From JALHTV01 sp049510055 (GTDB lineage Bacteria; Planctomycetota; Phycisphaerae; SM23-33), in NCBI GenBank assembly GCA_049510055.1, contig JBEKZI010000025.1, positions 1 to 26,191 of the forward strand: a stretch of DNA of 26,191 nt, read 5' to 3'. The position numbers and the translations under genes were made by a program. The notes below the pieces were generated by a model. That model was not told the DNA's origin and ran no database searches. It was given only the letters and a program-made list of their open reading frames with translations. Shown here piece by piece: positions 15,388 to 22,766 of this stretch. The first letter of the stretch is position 1. Every line of letters begins with the position of its first letter.

Positions 15388-16256
15388 TCCAGCACGCCCT
15401 GCGGTTGCTGGGGCGGGGGAGCCTCGGCGGGCGGGGCCGCGCCGGGGGCGTCCGCCACCTGCGGCGGGAGGGTGGTGGCCAAAAATTCTTCCGCCAATTT
15501 ATTGTAGTCCGCCGCGCCGTGGGAGGACGGCTCGTAGTCGAAGATGGTTTTGCCGTGCGAGGGGCACTCGGCCAATTTGACGTTGCGCCGGATGACCGTC
15601 TCGAAGATGCGCGCCTGCGCCCAGGGCGTGGGGGAATTTCGAGCGGCGTCGAGGAACTGCCGCAGGTCGTCGGTCACCTCGGCCGAGAGGCGCGCCGTGG
15701 ATTCGTACATGCACAGGACGACCCCCGACACTTTCAATCGCGGGTTGACGCGCCGCTGCACCAGCGAGACCGTCTCCAGCAGTTTGCCAAGCCCCTGGAG
15801 GGCCAGGAAGTGCGGCTGGAGAGGAATGAGCACCTCGTCGGCCGCCGCCAGGGCGTTGAGCGTCAGCAGCCCCAGGCTGGGCGGGCAGTCGATCAGGGTC
15901 AGTTCCGCCGCCAGGTGAGAGGCGGCCAGACGGTCCCGCAGAATCTGCTCCCGCCCGACCATGCTGACCAGCTCTACTTCCGCCGCCGCCAGGTCGATGA
16001 CCGACGGCACCAGCCACAGGTGCTCCCTCAGGTGCATGGTGGCCGAGGCCAGGTCGGCTTCGCGGGTCAACACGTCGTACATGCTGCGGGGCGCCGAGCC
16101 CGGTTCGACGCCCAGGTGCAGCGTCAAGTGGGATTGCGGGTCCAGGTCGATGAGGCAGACGTCGCGCCCGCGGGCCGCCAGCGCCGCTCCCAGGTTGGCG
16201 ACGGTGGTGGTCTTTCCCACGCCGCCTTTCTGATTGATCACCGCGATGGTGCGCAC
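15384..16256 (-). CDS. ParA/Soj-type ATPase
   Basis: 290 aa. The deviant Walker A motif INQKGGVGKTTTVANLGAAL, CLIDLDPQSHLTLHLG (Walker A') and LTLIDCPPSLGLLTLNAL (Walker B) identify a ParA/MinD superfamily ATPase of the Soj type, which dimerises on ATP and binds DNA to position cargo such as chromosomes. The C-terminal 40 residues are Pro/Ala rich. No parB follows; a VanZ-like membrane protein overlaps it instead. The GTG at 16256 was chosen since TATAAT lies six bases upstream and the Walker strand begins two codons later; an upstream in-frame start at 16331 has no ribosome site and would lie above the promoter. Confidence 0.9.
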   Translation of the reverse strand: MRTIAVINQKGGVGKTTTVANLGAALAARGRDVCLIDLDPQSHLTLHLGVEPGSAPRSMYDVLTREADLASATMHLREHLWLVPSVIDLAAAEVELVSMVGREQILRDRLAASHLAAELTLIDCPPSLGLLTLNALAAADEVLIPLQPHFLALQGLGKLLETVSLVQRRVNPRLKVSGVVLCMYESTARLSAEVTDDLRQFLDAARNSPTPWAQARIFETVIRRNVKLAECPSHGKTIFDYEPSSHGAADYNKLAEEFLATTLPPQVADAPGAAPPAEAPPPQQPQGVLE

Positions 16257-16262
16257 GGGGAC

Positions 16263-16290
16263 ATTATAGAAGCGGCCGCCGAGGGAGCAA
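16263..16290 (-). promoter_or_regulatory. parA promoter, predicted leaderless
   Basis: On the minus strand a perfect TATAAT (16268-16263) is preceded at 16-17 bases by TTGCTC. Six bases (GTCCCC) separate it from the GTG start at 16256. The normal start site would be the G of GTG, so the mRNA has no leader. No Shine-Dalgarno is present. Confidence 0.6.
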
Positions 16291-16349
16291 GCGTGCAAAA
16301 AGTGCAGCGGGCGCCGCCGTGACTGGGGCACCCGCTGTCGGTTCGTTCG

Positions 16350-16396
16350 CCTCTCGCGTTGAGCTAGCGAGAGGACCCGCCGAAGTCCATCGGCGG
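16350..16396 (-). terminator. two tandem hairpins after the 18-residue peptide gene
   Basis: CCGCCGA/TCGGCGG (16377-16396, 6-base loop) begins two bases after the peptide stop codon, and CCTCTCGC/GCGAGAGG (16350-16374, 9-base loop) follows. Stems are 7 and 8 bp. Neither is followed by a T run, so ordinary intrinsic termination is uncertain; RNA protection is an alternative. Confidence 0.45.
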
Positions 16397-16397
16397 T

Positions 16398-16454
16398 TTA
16401 CCTCTTGGATTTCTTGGCTTTCTTCCTTCTTTTTTTTGCCTTCTTCTTAGCCAT
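16398..16454 (-). CDS. 18-residue Lys/Arg-rich peptide
   Basis: The peptide is MAKKKAKKRRKKAKKSKR, 18 aa, with 13 Lys or Arg and no acidic residue. The ATG (16454-16452) follows GAGGAGGTG and five A residues, one of the best ribosome sites in the window, which argues for real translation. TCACCT/AGGTGA (16476-16459, 6-base loop) can fold over part of that site. Two hairpins follow the stop codon. The gene lies between the divergent trigger factor gene and the parA promoter. Composition recalls tiny ribosomal proteins (such as eukaryotic L41 or bacterial Thx) or nucleic-acid-binding tails, but no homology can be claimed. A role at the ribosome is inference from composition and neighbour. Confidence 0.6.
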   Translation of the reverse strand: MAKKKAKKRRKKAKKSKR

Positions 16455-16836
16455 TTTTTCACCTCCTCTCAGGTGATGGGTGAAGGCATTGAGCGCTGAC
16501 GGATAAACTTCTTGATGGTGTTTTTACTCCGTCGGCAATGACTCACGCAAGTGTTGCTAAATAATTTCTCGACATTTTTCGAGCGGTTTGTGCACCCTTT
16601 TCCTGCGGCGCGAGCTGTAGCGACGGCAAAACGCGCACGTCTCCGGAACGGCTGCGCCGCGCCGGATGCGGGATTGACGGCTAGGAATGGATAGACTAAA
16701 GTTGCGGCCGCACGATGGGTCGGGCTGAAACGACGCGCGCCGCCCCAGAGAATGCATCGGCGGCGCCGACGGCAAGCCCGGCTTTTGCACTGCATCGCGA
16801 CCGCGATAAAACCAACACACGGAGCTACAGACAGCC
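16455..16836. other. divergent intergenic region between the small peptide gene and tig
   Basis: 382 bases. On the minus strand it holds the ribosome site and hairpin (16459-16476) of the 18-residue peptide gene; no convincing promoter for that gene was recognised. A short hairpin with arms CTCGA/TCGAG lies at about 16568-16583. The stretch 16485-16590 is clearly more AT-rich than its surroundings. On the plus strand it holds the tig promoter (16674-16702) and a leader of about 128 bases. No further gene is supported. Confidence 0.5.
16674..16702 (+). promoter_or_regulatory. tig-clpP operon promoter
   Basis: TTGACG (16674-16679), 17 bases, TAAAGT (16697-16702). Start of transcription near 16709 leaves a leader of about 128 bases before the tig ATG. 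The -35 box matches 5 of 6, the -10 box 4 of 6. Confidence 0.5.
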
Positions 16837-18354
16837 ATGCCGGATCAGACCAACGACGACACAACCGCCGCCGCGGAGACTGCGGAGGCTGCAGGGGCGA
16901 AAAACCCCTCGACGGCAGAACAGTTGCCCGAAAACGCTGTGGACGTGCAGGACGCCGGCACGTTGAAGAAGAAGATCACCGTCACCGTCCCGCGTGCCCG
17001 CATCGACGCCAAGGTCGATGAGATGTTCGGCGAGCTGGGGCGCACGGCCCAGGTGCCGGGCTTCCGCATCGGGCACGCCCCCCGAAAACTCATCGAGAAG
17101 CGGTTCGGCAAGGAAATCACGCAGGACGTGCGCAACGCCATCGTGGCCGAGGCCGTCACGCCGGCCCTGGAGAAAACCGGCCTCAAGATGCTGGGCGAGC
17201 CCCAGATCGAGCTGGACAAGATCACCCTGCCCGACAGCGGCGACCTGTCGTTCAGTTTCGAGGTCGAGGTGATGCCGGAGTTCGACCTGCCCACCCTGGA
17301 AGGCATCGAGGTCCGTAAGCAACCGATCGCGATGACCGAGCAGCGGGTCGATGATTATCTCCAGCAGGTTCGCCTCAGCCGCGCCCATTACGAAGAGACG
17401 GACAAGCCCGCCGCCGAAGGCGACATGGCGCTGGTGGGCGCGAAAATCAGCGGGGAAGGCGTCGCGCCCGTGGAGCGCCACGGGTTGAGCCTTCGCGTGG
17501 CGCCGGGGCAGATCGAAGGCCTGCCGCTGCTGGAATTGGGCAAGGCCCTGGCCGGCCACAAGGCCGGCGGCAAAGTCAAACTCACCGTCCAGGCCGGCGA
17601 CGCCCACCCCAACAAGGACTGGGCGGGCAAGCAGCTGATCGTCGAGCTGGACATCTCGCAGGTTCGCCGCCGCGTGCTGCCGGCGGTGGACGAAGCCTTC
17701 GCCGCGTCGACGGGGTTTGAGTCCTTGGCGGAGCTTCGCCGCCACGTCCGTGAACGCCTGACGCAGCACCTGGAGGAGGAAACCCGCCAGGCGATGCGGG
17801 ACCAGGTGTGCAAGTACCTGATGGACCACGTGAAGGTTGACGTGCCGGAAGGCGCCACCGCCCGCTACACGACGCGGCTGCTCCAGCGGCGCGTGGTGGA
17901 CCTGCTCCATCGCGGCGTCTCGGCCGATCAGATCCGCGAGCGGCTGACCGAGCTTCAGGCCGCTGCCGACGAGCAGGCCAAGGAGCAGATGAAGCTGTCG
18001 TTCATCCTGGCCAAGATCGCCGAGCAGCAGGACGTCAAGGTCGACGAGGGCGAGGTGAACGCCGCCGTCTCCCGCATGGCCGCCGAGCAGAATCGCCGGC
18101 CCGAGCGGCTGCGCCAGGAGTTGTCGCAGGACGGCACGCTTTCGGCCCTGGAAGACGCGATACGGGAGCACAAGGTGCTGGACAATCTCCTGGCCAAGGC
18201 GAAGATTGTCGCAGTGGCCCAGGCCGCCGAGAAAGAACCGAAGGAACGGGCGAAGAAAGAACCCAAGAAGCCGTCGGCCAAGCCCAAGGCCAAAGCCGCC
18301 CGCCCCTCCGCCGCCAAGACGACGAAGAAACCCAAGGGCAAAAACAAGAAATAG
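16837..18354 (+). CDS. tig: trigger factor with basic C-terminal tail
   Basis: 505 aa ribosome-bound chaperone that receives nascent chains at the exit tunnel. Residues 1-40 are an acidic, Ala-rich extension. The ribosome-binding domain follows (LKKKITVTVPRARIDAKVDE, then VPGFRIGHAPRKLIEKRFG with the GFRxGxxP signature). The middle PPIase-like domain (about 170-265) looks divergent. The C-terminal helical domain covers about 270-460. The last 45 residues are a Lys/Pro/Ala tail (KPSAKPKAKAARPSAAKTTK, ending GKNKK), absent from the usual 430-450 aa proteins. A CGGAG site lies upstream of the ATG. It is the first gene of an operon with two clpP genes, a common bacterial arrangement. Confidence 0.93.
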   Translation: MPDQTNDDTTAAAETAEAAGAKNPSTAEQLPENAVDVQDAGTLKKKITVTVPRARIDAKVDEMFGELGRTAQVPGFRIGHAPRKLIEKRFGKEITQDVRNAIVAEAVTPALEKTGLKMLGEPQIELDKITLPDSGDLSFSFEVEVMPEFDLPTLEGIEVRKQPIAMTEQRVDDYLQQVRLSRAHYEETDKPAAEGDMALVGAKISGEGVAPVERHGLSLRVAPGQIEGLPLLELGKALAGHKAGGKVKLTVQAGDAHPNKDWAGKQLIVELDISQVRRRVLPAVDEAFAASTGFESLAELRRHVRERLTQHLEEETRQAMRDQVCKYLMDHVKVDVPEGATARYTTRLLQRRVVDLLHRGVSADQIRERLTELQAAADEQAKEQMKLSFILAKIAEQQDVKVDEGEVNAAVSRMAAEQNRRPERLRQELSQDGTLSALEDAIREHKVLDNLLAKAKIVAVAQAAEKEPKERAKKEPKKPSAKPKAKAARPSAAKTTKKPKGKNKK

Positions 18355-18423
18355 CAGCCGACCCGCCCGGCGACGCACGCACCGCGCGGGGCGCAGCGGG
18401 CATACGCCCAGGAGTTTATTGGA

Positions 18424-19029
18424 ATGACATCGCCCAAGGACCAACGCGCGGCCGTCTATCGCGAGTACGCCGCCCGGCGCGAAATGACGCTGGAGGAGCG
18501 GCTGGCCGACGAGCGGATCGTCTTCCTGTGGGGAGAAATCACGCCCAATGTCGCCGGCGGGCTGATCATGAGGCTGCTGGAGCTCCAGGACAAGCAGCCC
18601 GACCGCCCGATCAACCTGTACATCAATTCCCCCGGCGGCTCGGTGGACGACACGCTGGCCATCTACGATACGATGCAGTTCCTCACCTGCGACCTGGCCA
18701 CGTACTGCGTGGGCCAGGCGGCCAGCGGGGCAGCCGTCATCCTGGCGGCAGGGACCAAGGGCAAGCGCTACGCCCTGCCGCACAGCAAGATCATGATCCA
18801 CCAGCCCTGGGGCGGCGTGACCGGCCAGGCCAGCGACATCGCCATCCAGGCGGAGGAAGTCCTGAAGGCCAAGCGGCTGCTCAACGAGCTTTTGGCCAAG
18901 CACACCGGCAGGGACGTCAATCTCATCGAGGCCGAGACGGAGCGCGACCGCTACCTCAGCCCGACCGAGGCGAAGGAATACGGCATCGTCGATGAAATCC
19001 TGGAACGGCCCGTCGGCAAGAAAAAGTAG
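18424..19029 (+). CDS. clpP: ATP-dependent Clp protease proteolytic subunit, copy 1
   Basis: 201 aa serine protease subunit that forms the barrel of Clp proteases. The oxyanion Gly pair lies in INSPGGSVDDTLAIYDTMQF, the nucleophile Ser in CVGQAASGAAVILAAG, the His in HSKIMIHQPWGG and the Asp in EYGIVDEIL, so the triad is complete. Around the Ser the usual SMGA reads SGAA. The sequence RDRYLSPTEAKEYG is typical. AGGAG lies about 10 bases before the ATG. It starts 69 bases after tig. A different ClpP follows, so a mixed barrel made of two ring types is possible. The C-terminus ends in three Lys residues. Confidence 0.95.
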   Translation: MTSPKDQRAAVYREYAARREMTLEERLADERIVFLWGEITPNVAGGLIMRLLELQDKQPDRPINLYINSPGGSVDDTLAIYDTMQFLTCDLATYCVGQAASGAAVILAAGTKGKRYALPHSKIMIHQPWGGVTGQASDIAIQAEEVLKAKRLLNELLAKHTGRDVNLIEAETERDRYLSPTEAKEYGIVDEILERPVGKKK

Positions 19030-19081
19030 CCCTTTTTTCCAAGACCAAGATCCGGACCCAGACCCGGACGAAGGAAAAACC

Positions 19082-19747
19082 ATGACGGATTTCGGCGAGA
19101 GCGGTTCGGTCCGCAACGAGCACCTGGTGCCCATCGTCGTCGAGAAGACCGGCCGCGGGGAACGCAGCTACGACATCTACAGCCGGCTGCTGCGGGACCG
19201 CATCGTGTTCATCGGCGGGCAGATCGACGACGCCATGGCCAACCTCGTCGTGGCGCAACTGCTGTTCCTCAGCAACGAGAGTCCTGACGCCGAGGTCCAC
19301 ATCTACATTAATTCTCCCGGCGGCGGCGTGTCGGCGGGCTTGGCGATCTTCGACACCATGCGGTTCATCCGTCCGCCGGTGGCGACGTATTGCGTGGGCA
19401 TGGCCGCGTCGATGGCCGCGGTGCTGCTGGTGGGCGGGGCCAAGGGCAAGCGGTACATCCTGCCCAACAGCCGCGTGTTGATCCATCAACCGCTGATCCA
19501 CGGCGTGCTGACCGGTCCGGCCACCGAGCTGGACATCGAGGCCCGCGAGATCATCCGTCTCCGCAAGCGGATTTACGAAATCCTGGCCGAGGGCACGGGG
19601 CAGACCGTCGAGCAGATCGAACGGGACTGCGACCGCAACAAGTGGCTGGAAGCCGCCCAGGCCGTCGCCTACGGCTGCGTGGACAAGATTCTGTCCAAGA
19701 TCCCCGACCTGCCCGCCCTGGCCAAAGACAAAGGCACGGTGGAATGA
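19082..19747 (+). CDS. clpP: ATP-dependent Clp protease proteolytic subunit, copy 2
   Basis: 221 aa, clearly a separate lineage from copy 1. Motifs: INSPGGGVSAGLAIFDTMRF, CVGMAASMAAVLLVGG (nucleophile Ser), NSRVLIHQPLIHG (His) and GCVDKILSKIP (Asp). The triad is complete. The N-terminal part VPIVVEKTGRGERSYDIYSRLL is the normal processing region, so a propeptide may be removed. The ATG at 19082 has AAGGA just upstream; an in-frame extension to 18992 would overlap copy 1 and encode low-complexity DPDPDPD. Its stop codon overlaps the start of the lipoprotein gene (ATGA). No clpX follows, unlike the usual tig-clpP-clpX order. Confidence 0.95.
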   Translation: MTDFGESGSVRNEHLVPIVVEKTGRGERSYDIYSRLLRDRIVFIGGQIDDAMANLVVAQLLFLSNESPDAEVHIYINSPGGGVSAGLAIFDTMRFIRPPVATYCVGMAASMAAVLLVGGAKGKRYILPNSRVLIHQPLIHGVLTGPATELDIEAREIIRLRKRIYEILAEGTGQTVEQIERDCDRNKWLEAAQAVAYGCVDKILSKIPDLPALAKDKGTVE

Positions 19748-20442
19748 TGCGCACATCCTTGTGGGCATTGACGCTGTTGTCGCTGCTTGGGGTCGCCGTG
19801 GGCGGATGCCAGCCGATGGTGGCCAAGGACAAATTCGACAAGCTCGACCAGCAGTGGCTGGATTCCCAGCAGCAAAACCGCGACCTGACCCGCCGCACCA
19901 AGGAGCTGGAAGAGACCATCGGCCGGCAGAACCAGCAGATCACCGAGCTCCAGAACCTCGGGCCCAAGCGCCTGGATAAGCTGTTTTACGTCACCGGCCT
20001 GGAACTGGGCCGCCGCAGCGGGGGCTTGGACACCGACGGCAAGGACGGCGACGACGGCGTGATGGTTTATCTCCAGCCGGTGGACCGCGACGGGCACGTC
20101 ATCAAGGCCGCCGGCGAGGCGACCATCCAACTCTACGACCTTGCGAACAAACCCGACGAGAACATGATCGGGGAATACCGCTGGCCCCTCGACGAGTTGG
20201 GGAAGCGGTGGGCGGGGGGCTTTTTGGGCAGCTCGCAATTCTCGCTGATGTGCCCCTGGCTCCATGGCCCGCCGGCCCACGACCAGCTCACCATCCGCGT
20301 TACCTTCATCGACTACCTGACGGGCAAGACCTTCACCGCCCAGAAGGTCGTCACGGTGCACCTGCCTGGCGCCGCCCAATCCGCCCAGGGCGCTGCGGCC
20401 ACCCAACCGGCCTTGGCGCCGACAAGCCAGGAGGCGAACTAG
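19744..20442 (+). CDS. coiled-coil lipoprotein coupled to clpP
   Basis: 232 aa. The start MMRTSLWALTLLSLLGVAVG is followed by GC: a lipoprotein signal peptide with lipobox VGGC (Cys about residue 21), so the protein is probably membrane-anchored outside the cytoplasm. Residues about 30-75 form a coiled coil rich in Gln (DQQWLDSQQQNRDLTRRTKE). The rest is a beta-rich domain (KLFYVTGLELGRRSGG, VMVYLQPVDRDGHVI, ATIQLYDLAN) that I do not recognise, ending in a Gln/Ala/Pro tail. Its ATG overlaps the ClpP2 stop by four bases, so expression is tied to the protease operon although the product goes to another compartment. An ATG at 19747 is an alternative start. Confidence 0.82.
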   Translation: MMRTSLWALTLLSLLGVAVGGCQPMVAKDKFDKLDQQWLDSQQQNRDLTRRTKELEETIGRQNQQITELQNLGPKRLDKLFYVTGLELGRRSGGLDTDGKDGDDGVMVYLQPVDRDGHVIKAAGEATIQLYDLANKPDENMIGEYRWPLDELGKRWAGGFLGSSQFSLMCPWLHGPPAHDQLTIRVTFIDYLTGKTFTAQKVVTVHLPGAAQSAQGAAATQPALAPTSQEAN

Positions 20443-20443
20443 T

Positions 20444-21277
20444 TCACTTTTTAGGCCGCGGCCCGCGGCGTGATCGCCGCTGCGCGCGCAGCGATTCGGG
20501 GTTCTCGGCGATGTCCGTGGTCTTTCGCCGGCCGCCCAAGGTGTCGGCGATGCGGCGGCGCGACCGCTCGGCGTAGGTGGCCGACAGCTCAATGCCCAGA
20601 TAATGCCGGCCGAGCCTGGCCGCCACGGCGCATGTCGTGCCCGAGCCGCTGAAGGGATCCAGCACCACCTCGCCGTCGTTGGAGCAGGCCAAGATGATCC
20701 GCTCCAGGACCTTTTCGGGCATCTGGCAGGGGTGCCAGGCGACGCGCTCGTGGAACGTGCCGCAGACGCGAGAGAAGCTCCAGACGTCGTCCGGCAGCTT
20801 GCCGCGCGGATTGGCCCGGCGGTCGGCGTAGGTGGTCTGGCGAGCGGAGGGGATTCGGACGGATGAGTCGTTGAAGACGAATTGCTTCTCGTCCGCCGTC
20901 CAATAGAACAGGTGCGTGTGCGAGCGGGCGAACTTGCGCTGGGTGTTCTGGCCGAAGGTGTAATGCCAGATAATCCAGTTGCGGAGGTTCAGGCCCAATT
21001 TTCTGCCGATGATCCGCACCTCGGCGGCGTAATCGTCGCCGATGGCGACCCAGAAGCTCCCGGCGGGCTTCAGCACGCGCTGGCAGGCGGCCATCCAGCT
21101 TCCAGTCCAGGCGTAATATTCGTCGTATTTGCGGCGGTCCTGGTAGAGGTCGTACTTGTAGCCGATGTTGAAGGGCGGGTCGGCGAAGATCAAATCAGCG
21201 AACGGTTCCTTGCAGGCGGCCAGGGCGGCCACGCAATCGCCCGTGATGATGGTGTCCAGGTGTTCTGCTGTTGCCAT
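20444..21277 (-). CDS. DNA methyltransferase (N4-cytosine or N6-adenine, beta class order)
   Basis: 277 aa. Catalytic motif IV DPPF lies in LIFADPPFNIGYKYDLY (about residues 30-46), and the AdoMet motif VLDPFSGSGTT follows later (about 209-219). The order IV before I is that of beta-class methyltransferases such as CcrM and many type II enzymes. RVLKPAGSFWVAIGD and ARSHTHLFYWTADEKQ also fit. The N-terminal TIITGDCVAALAA and C-terminal RHYLGIEL complete the fold. It methylates the exocyclic amino group of A or C; the recognition site is unknown. No restriction enzyme or specificity gene is nearby, so it looks solitary. Its end meets the lipoprotein gene tail to tail, one base apart. Confidence 0.9.
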   Translation of the reverse strand: MATAEHLDTIITGDCVAALAACKEPFADLIFADPPFNIGYKYDLYQDRRKYDEYYAWTGSWMAACQRVLKPAGSFWVAIGDDYAAEVRIIGRKLGLNLRNWIIWHYTFGQNTQRKFARSHTHLFYWTADEKQFVFNDSSVRIPSARQTTYADRRANPRGKLPDDVWSFSRVCGTFHERVAWHPCQMPEKVLERIILACSNDGEVVLDPFSGSGTTCAVAARLGRHYLGIELSATYAERSRRRIADTLGGRRKTTDIAENPESLRAQRRSRRGPRPKK

Positions 21278-21348
21278 GTGGCGCCTTGCGCGCACTGCTT
21301 CCTAGCAGGGCTGGGGATATTCTGCCTCACCGGCCGGGCGGGCGCAAG

Positions 21349-22635
21349 TTATTTTGTCGGTTCCGTGGCGGCCGGTGCGGTGGTCGCGGGGGCGCTGGCC
21401 GCTTGGGCGGCAGTGCGGAGGGTCATGTCGGCGGCGAGTTTTTCCATGACGGCCTCGGCCGCGGCGGGCCTGGCGTTCACGCAGATCAGCACCAGCGACA
21501 GGCCCCGCGGTCCCGTCGCGCTGGCGCTTGCCTGTCCCGGCGCGCCGGGATTGGCGGCCGGGGGGATCATGACGGTCCGCTGGACGATGACGACGTTGGG
21601 TGATTCAGCAGTCGGCGCCGCCCCGGACGGAGCGGTAGCGGGCGACGAGGCGGGCGACGACGCGGGCGCCGAGGCCGCCGGCGGCAGCCGCTGCTCGAAG
21701 ATCAGTTGGTAGCCCTCCGCCTCGCCCAGTCGGCTGGGGCCTTGCGAGATGACCTTGCCCTCCATGCCCTGCTGGCTGGCTGCCTGGACGGCGACTTGAA
21801 TGCAGTGGTCGGCGTGCTGCTGAAGGGTCATTCCCGCCGGCCAGGGGGAGACCAGCACCTCGGCGCCCAGGCCGGGCTGGCCGGCCAGCGTGTAGTCCGT
21901 CTGGACGATGGTCACGCCGATGCGGCTTGGCGGGGCGAACCAGCCGTGCGGCAGGCGGATCGAATACGCCCCGTCGGGCGCCTCGACGAACCGCCCCGAC
22001 TCCTTGAAGGCGATGTCGATCGGCCGAACGACCGTCAGCAGGCGCACGGACCGCACCACCTCGCCCAGCACCGGCAGCACCTCGGCCTTGCGGGCGGCGG
22101 CGGCCTCGACCGTGATCACGACCTGCAGTCGCCCCGGCCGTTCCGGCAAGCCGGCCTCGGCGGGCTCGCCCAGGGGGCGGCAGAAGACCACCGACGCCGC
22201 CACCGTTTCCTCCCCGCGGAAGGTGTACGAGATGAGCCGCGCCGCCCCGGGCAGATCGGCGACTTTCATCGGCGCCTGCGACAATACTTGAAGGTTGCGA
22301 ATGACCAGGTTTTTCCGCAGGGCGGCCACCATCGCGTCGGCCAGTGCATCCACCGACGCATTGGGATCGGCCAGCGGCAGGACGGTCAGCGTGATGGCTT
22401 GGACGGGCTGGCCGTTTTCGCGCAGGACCGACCGCATGACGTCGAACGGCTGGGTGACCGTCTGGCCCTGGTAGCCGGCCGGGACGGTCAAGGCGATGCC
22501 GACGTGCGGGAAGTCCATCGACGTGCCCGCTGCCGGCGCCTGCCCGGGCTGCGTCGCCGCCTCCTGGGCCGAACTCACCGAGGTCGTCGCCATCGCGACG
22601 GCCGCCAGCACCAAGACGGCTACATGTTTCGTCAT
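21349..22635 (-). CDS. secreted protein of unknown function
   Basis: 428 aa. MTKHVAVLVLAAVAMATTSV and SSAQEA form a signal peptide, cut probably after SSA. Two similar-looking segments follow: one beginning MDFPHVGIALTVPAGYQGQT (about residues 40-60) and one beginning PDGAYSIRLPHGWFAPPSRI (about 205-225). Each has a short beta-strand start and a later stretch on a per-residue Ala/Val pattern, suggesting a duplicated domain. A Pro/Ala/Ser linker (about 325-350) precedes the last part, and the C-terminus is an Ala/Thr/Pro tail. I do not recognise the family. AAGGAG lies six bases before the ATG at 22635. A start at 22737 is rejected because the signal peptide would be internal. Confidence 0.75.
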   Translation of the reverse strand: MTKHVAVLVLAAVAMATTSVSSAQEAATQPGQAPAAGTSMDFPHVGIALTVPAGYQGQTVTQPFDVMRSVLRENGQPVQAITLTVLPLADPNASVDALADAMVAALRKNLVIRNLQVLSQAPMKVADLPGAARLISYTFRGEETVAASVVFCRPLGEPAEAGLPERPGRLQVVITVEAAAARKAEVLPVLGEVVRSVRLLTVVRPIDIAFKESGRFVEAPDGAYSIRLPHGWFAPPSRIGVTIVQTDYTLAGQPGLGAEVLVSPWPAGMTLQQHADHCIQVAVQAASQQGMEGKVISQGPSRLGEAEGYQLIFEQRLPPAASAPASSPASSPATAPSGAAPTAESPNVVIVQRTVMIPPAANPGAPGQASASATGPRGLSLVLICVNARPAAAEAVMEKLAADMTLRTAAQAASAPATTAPAATEPTK

Positions 22636-22766
22636 GAAAACTCCTTGCGACACGCGCCACACTCGCCAGCTCGTAGCGGCCCCGGCCCGCCGGGATCGAG
22701 GAAGTATTCTACCACAGGAGAGGATTTGCTGAGTCACAAGAACACCGCTACGTCGAGACTTTATGA

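Noticed and set aside
16420..16459. T-rich runs read as a plus-strand terminator
   Set aside because: No plus-strand gene ends here; the T runs are the complement of Lys codons in the minus-strand peptide gene.
16469..16864. 131-codon minus-strand open frame upstream of tig
   Set aside because: It overlaps the tig start and the divergent promoter region and has no coding character or ribosome site.
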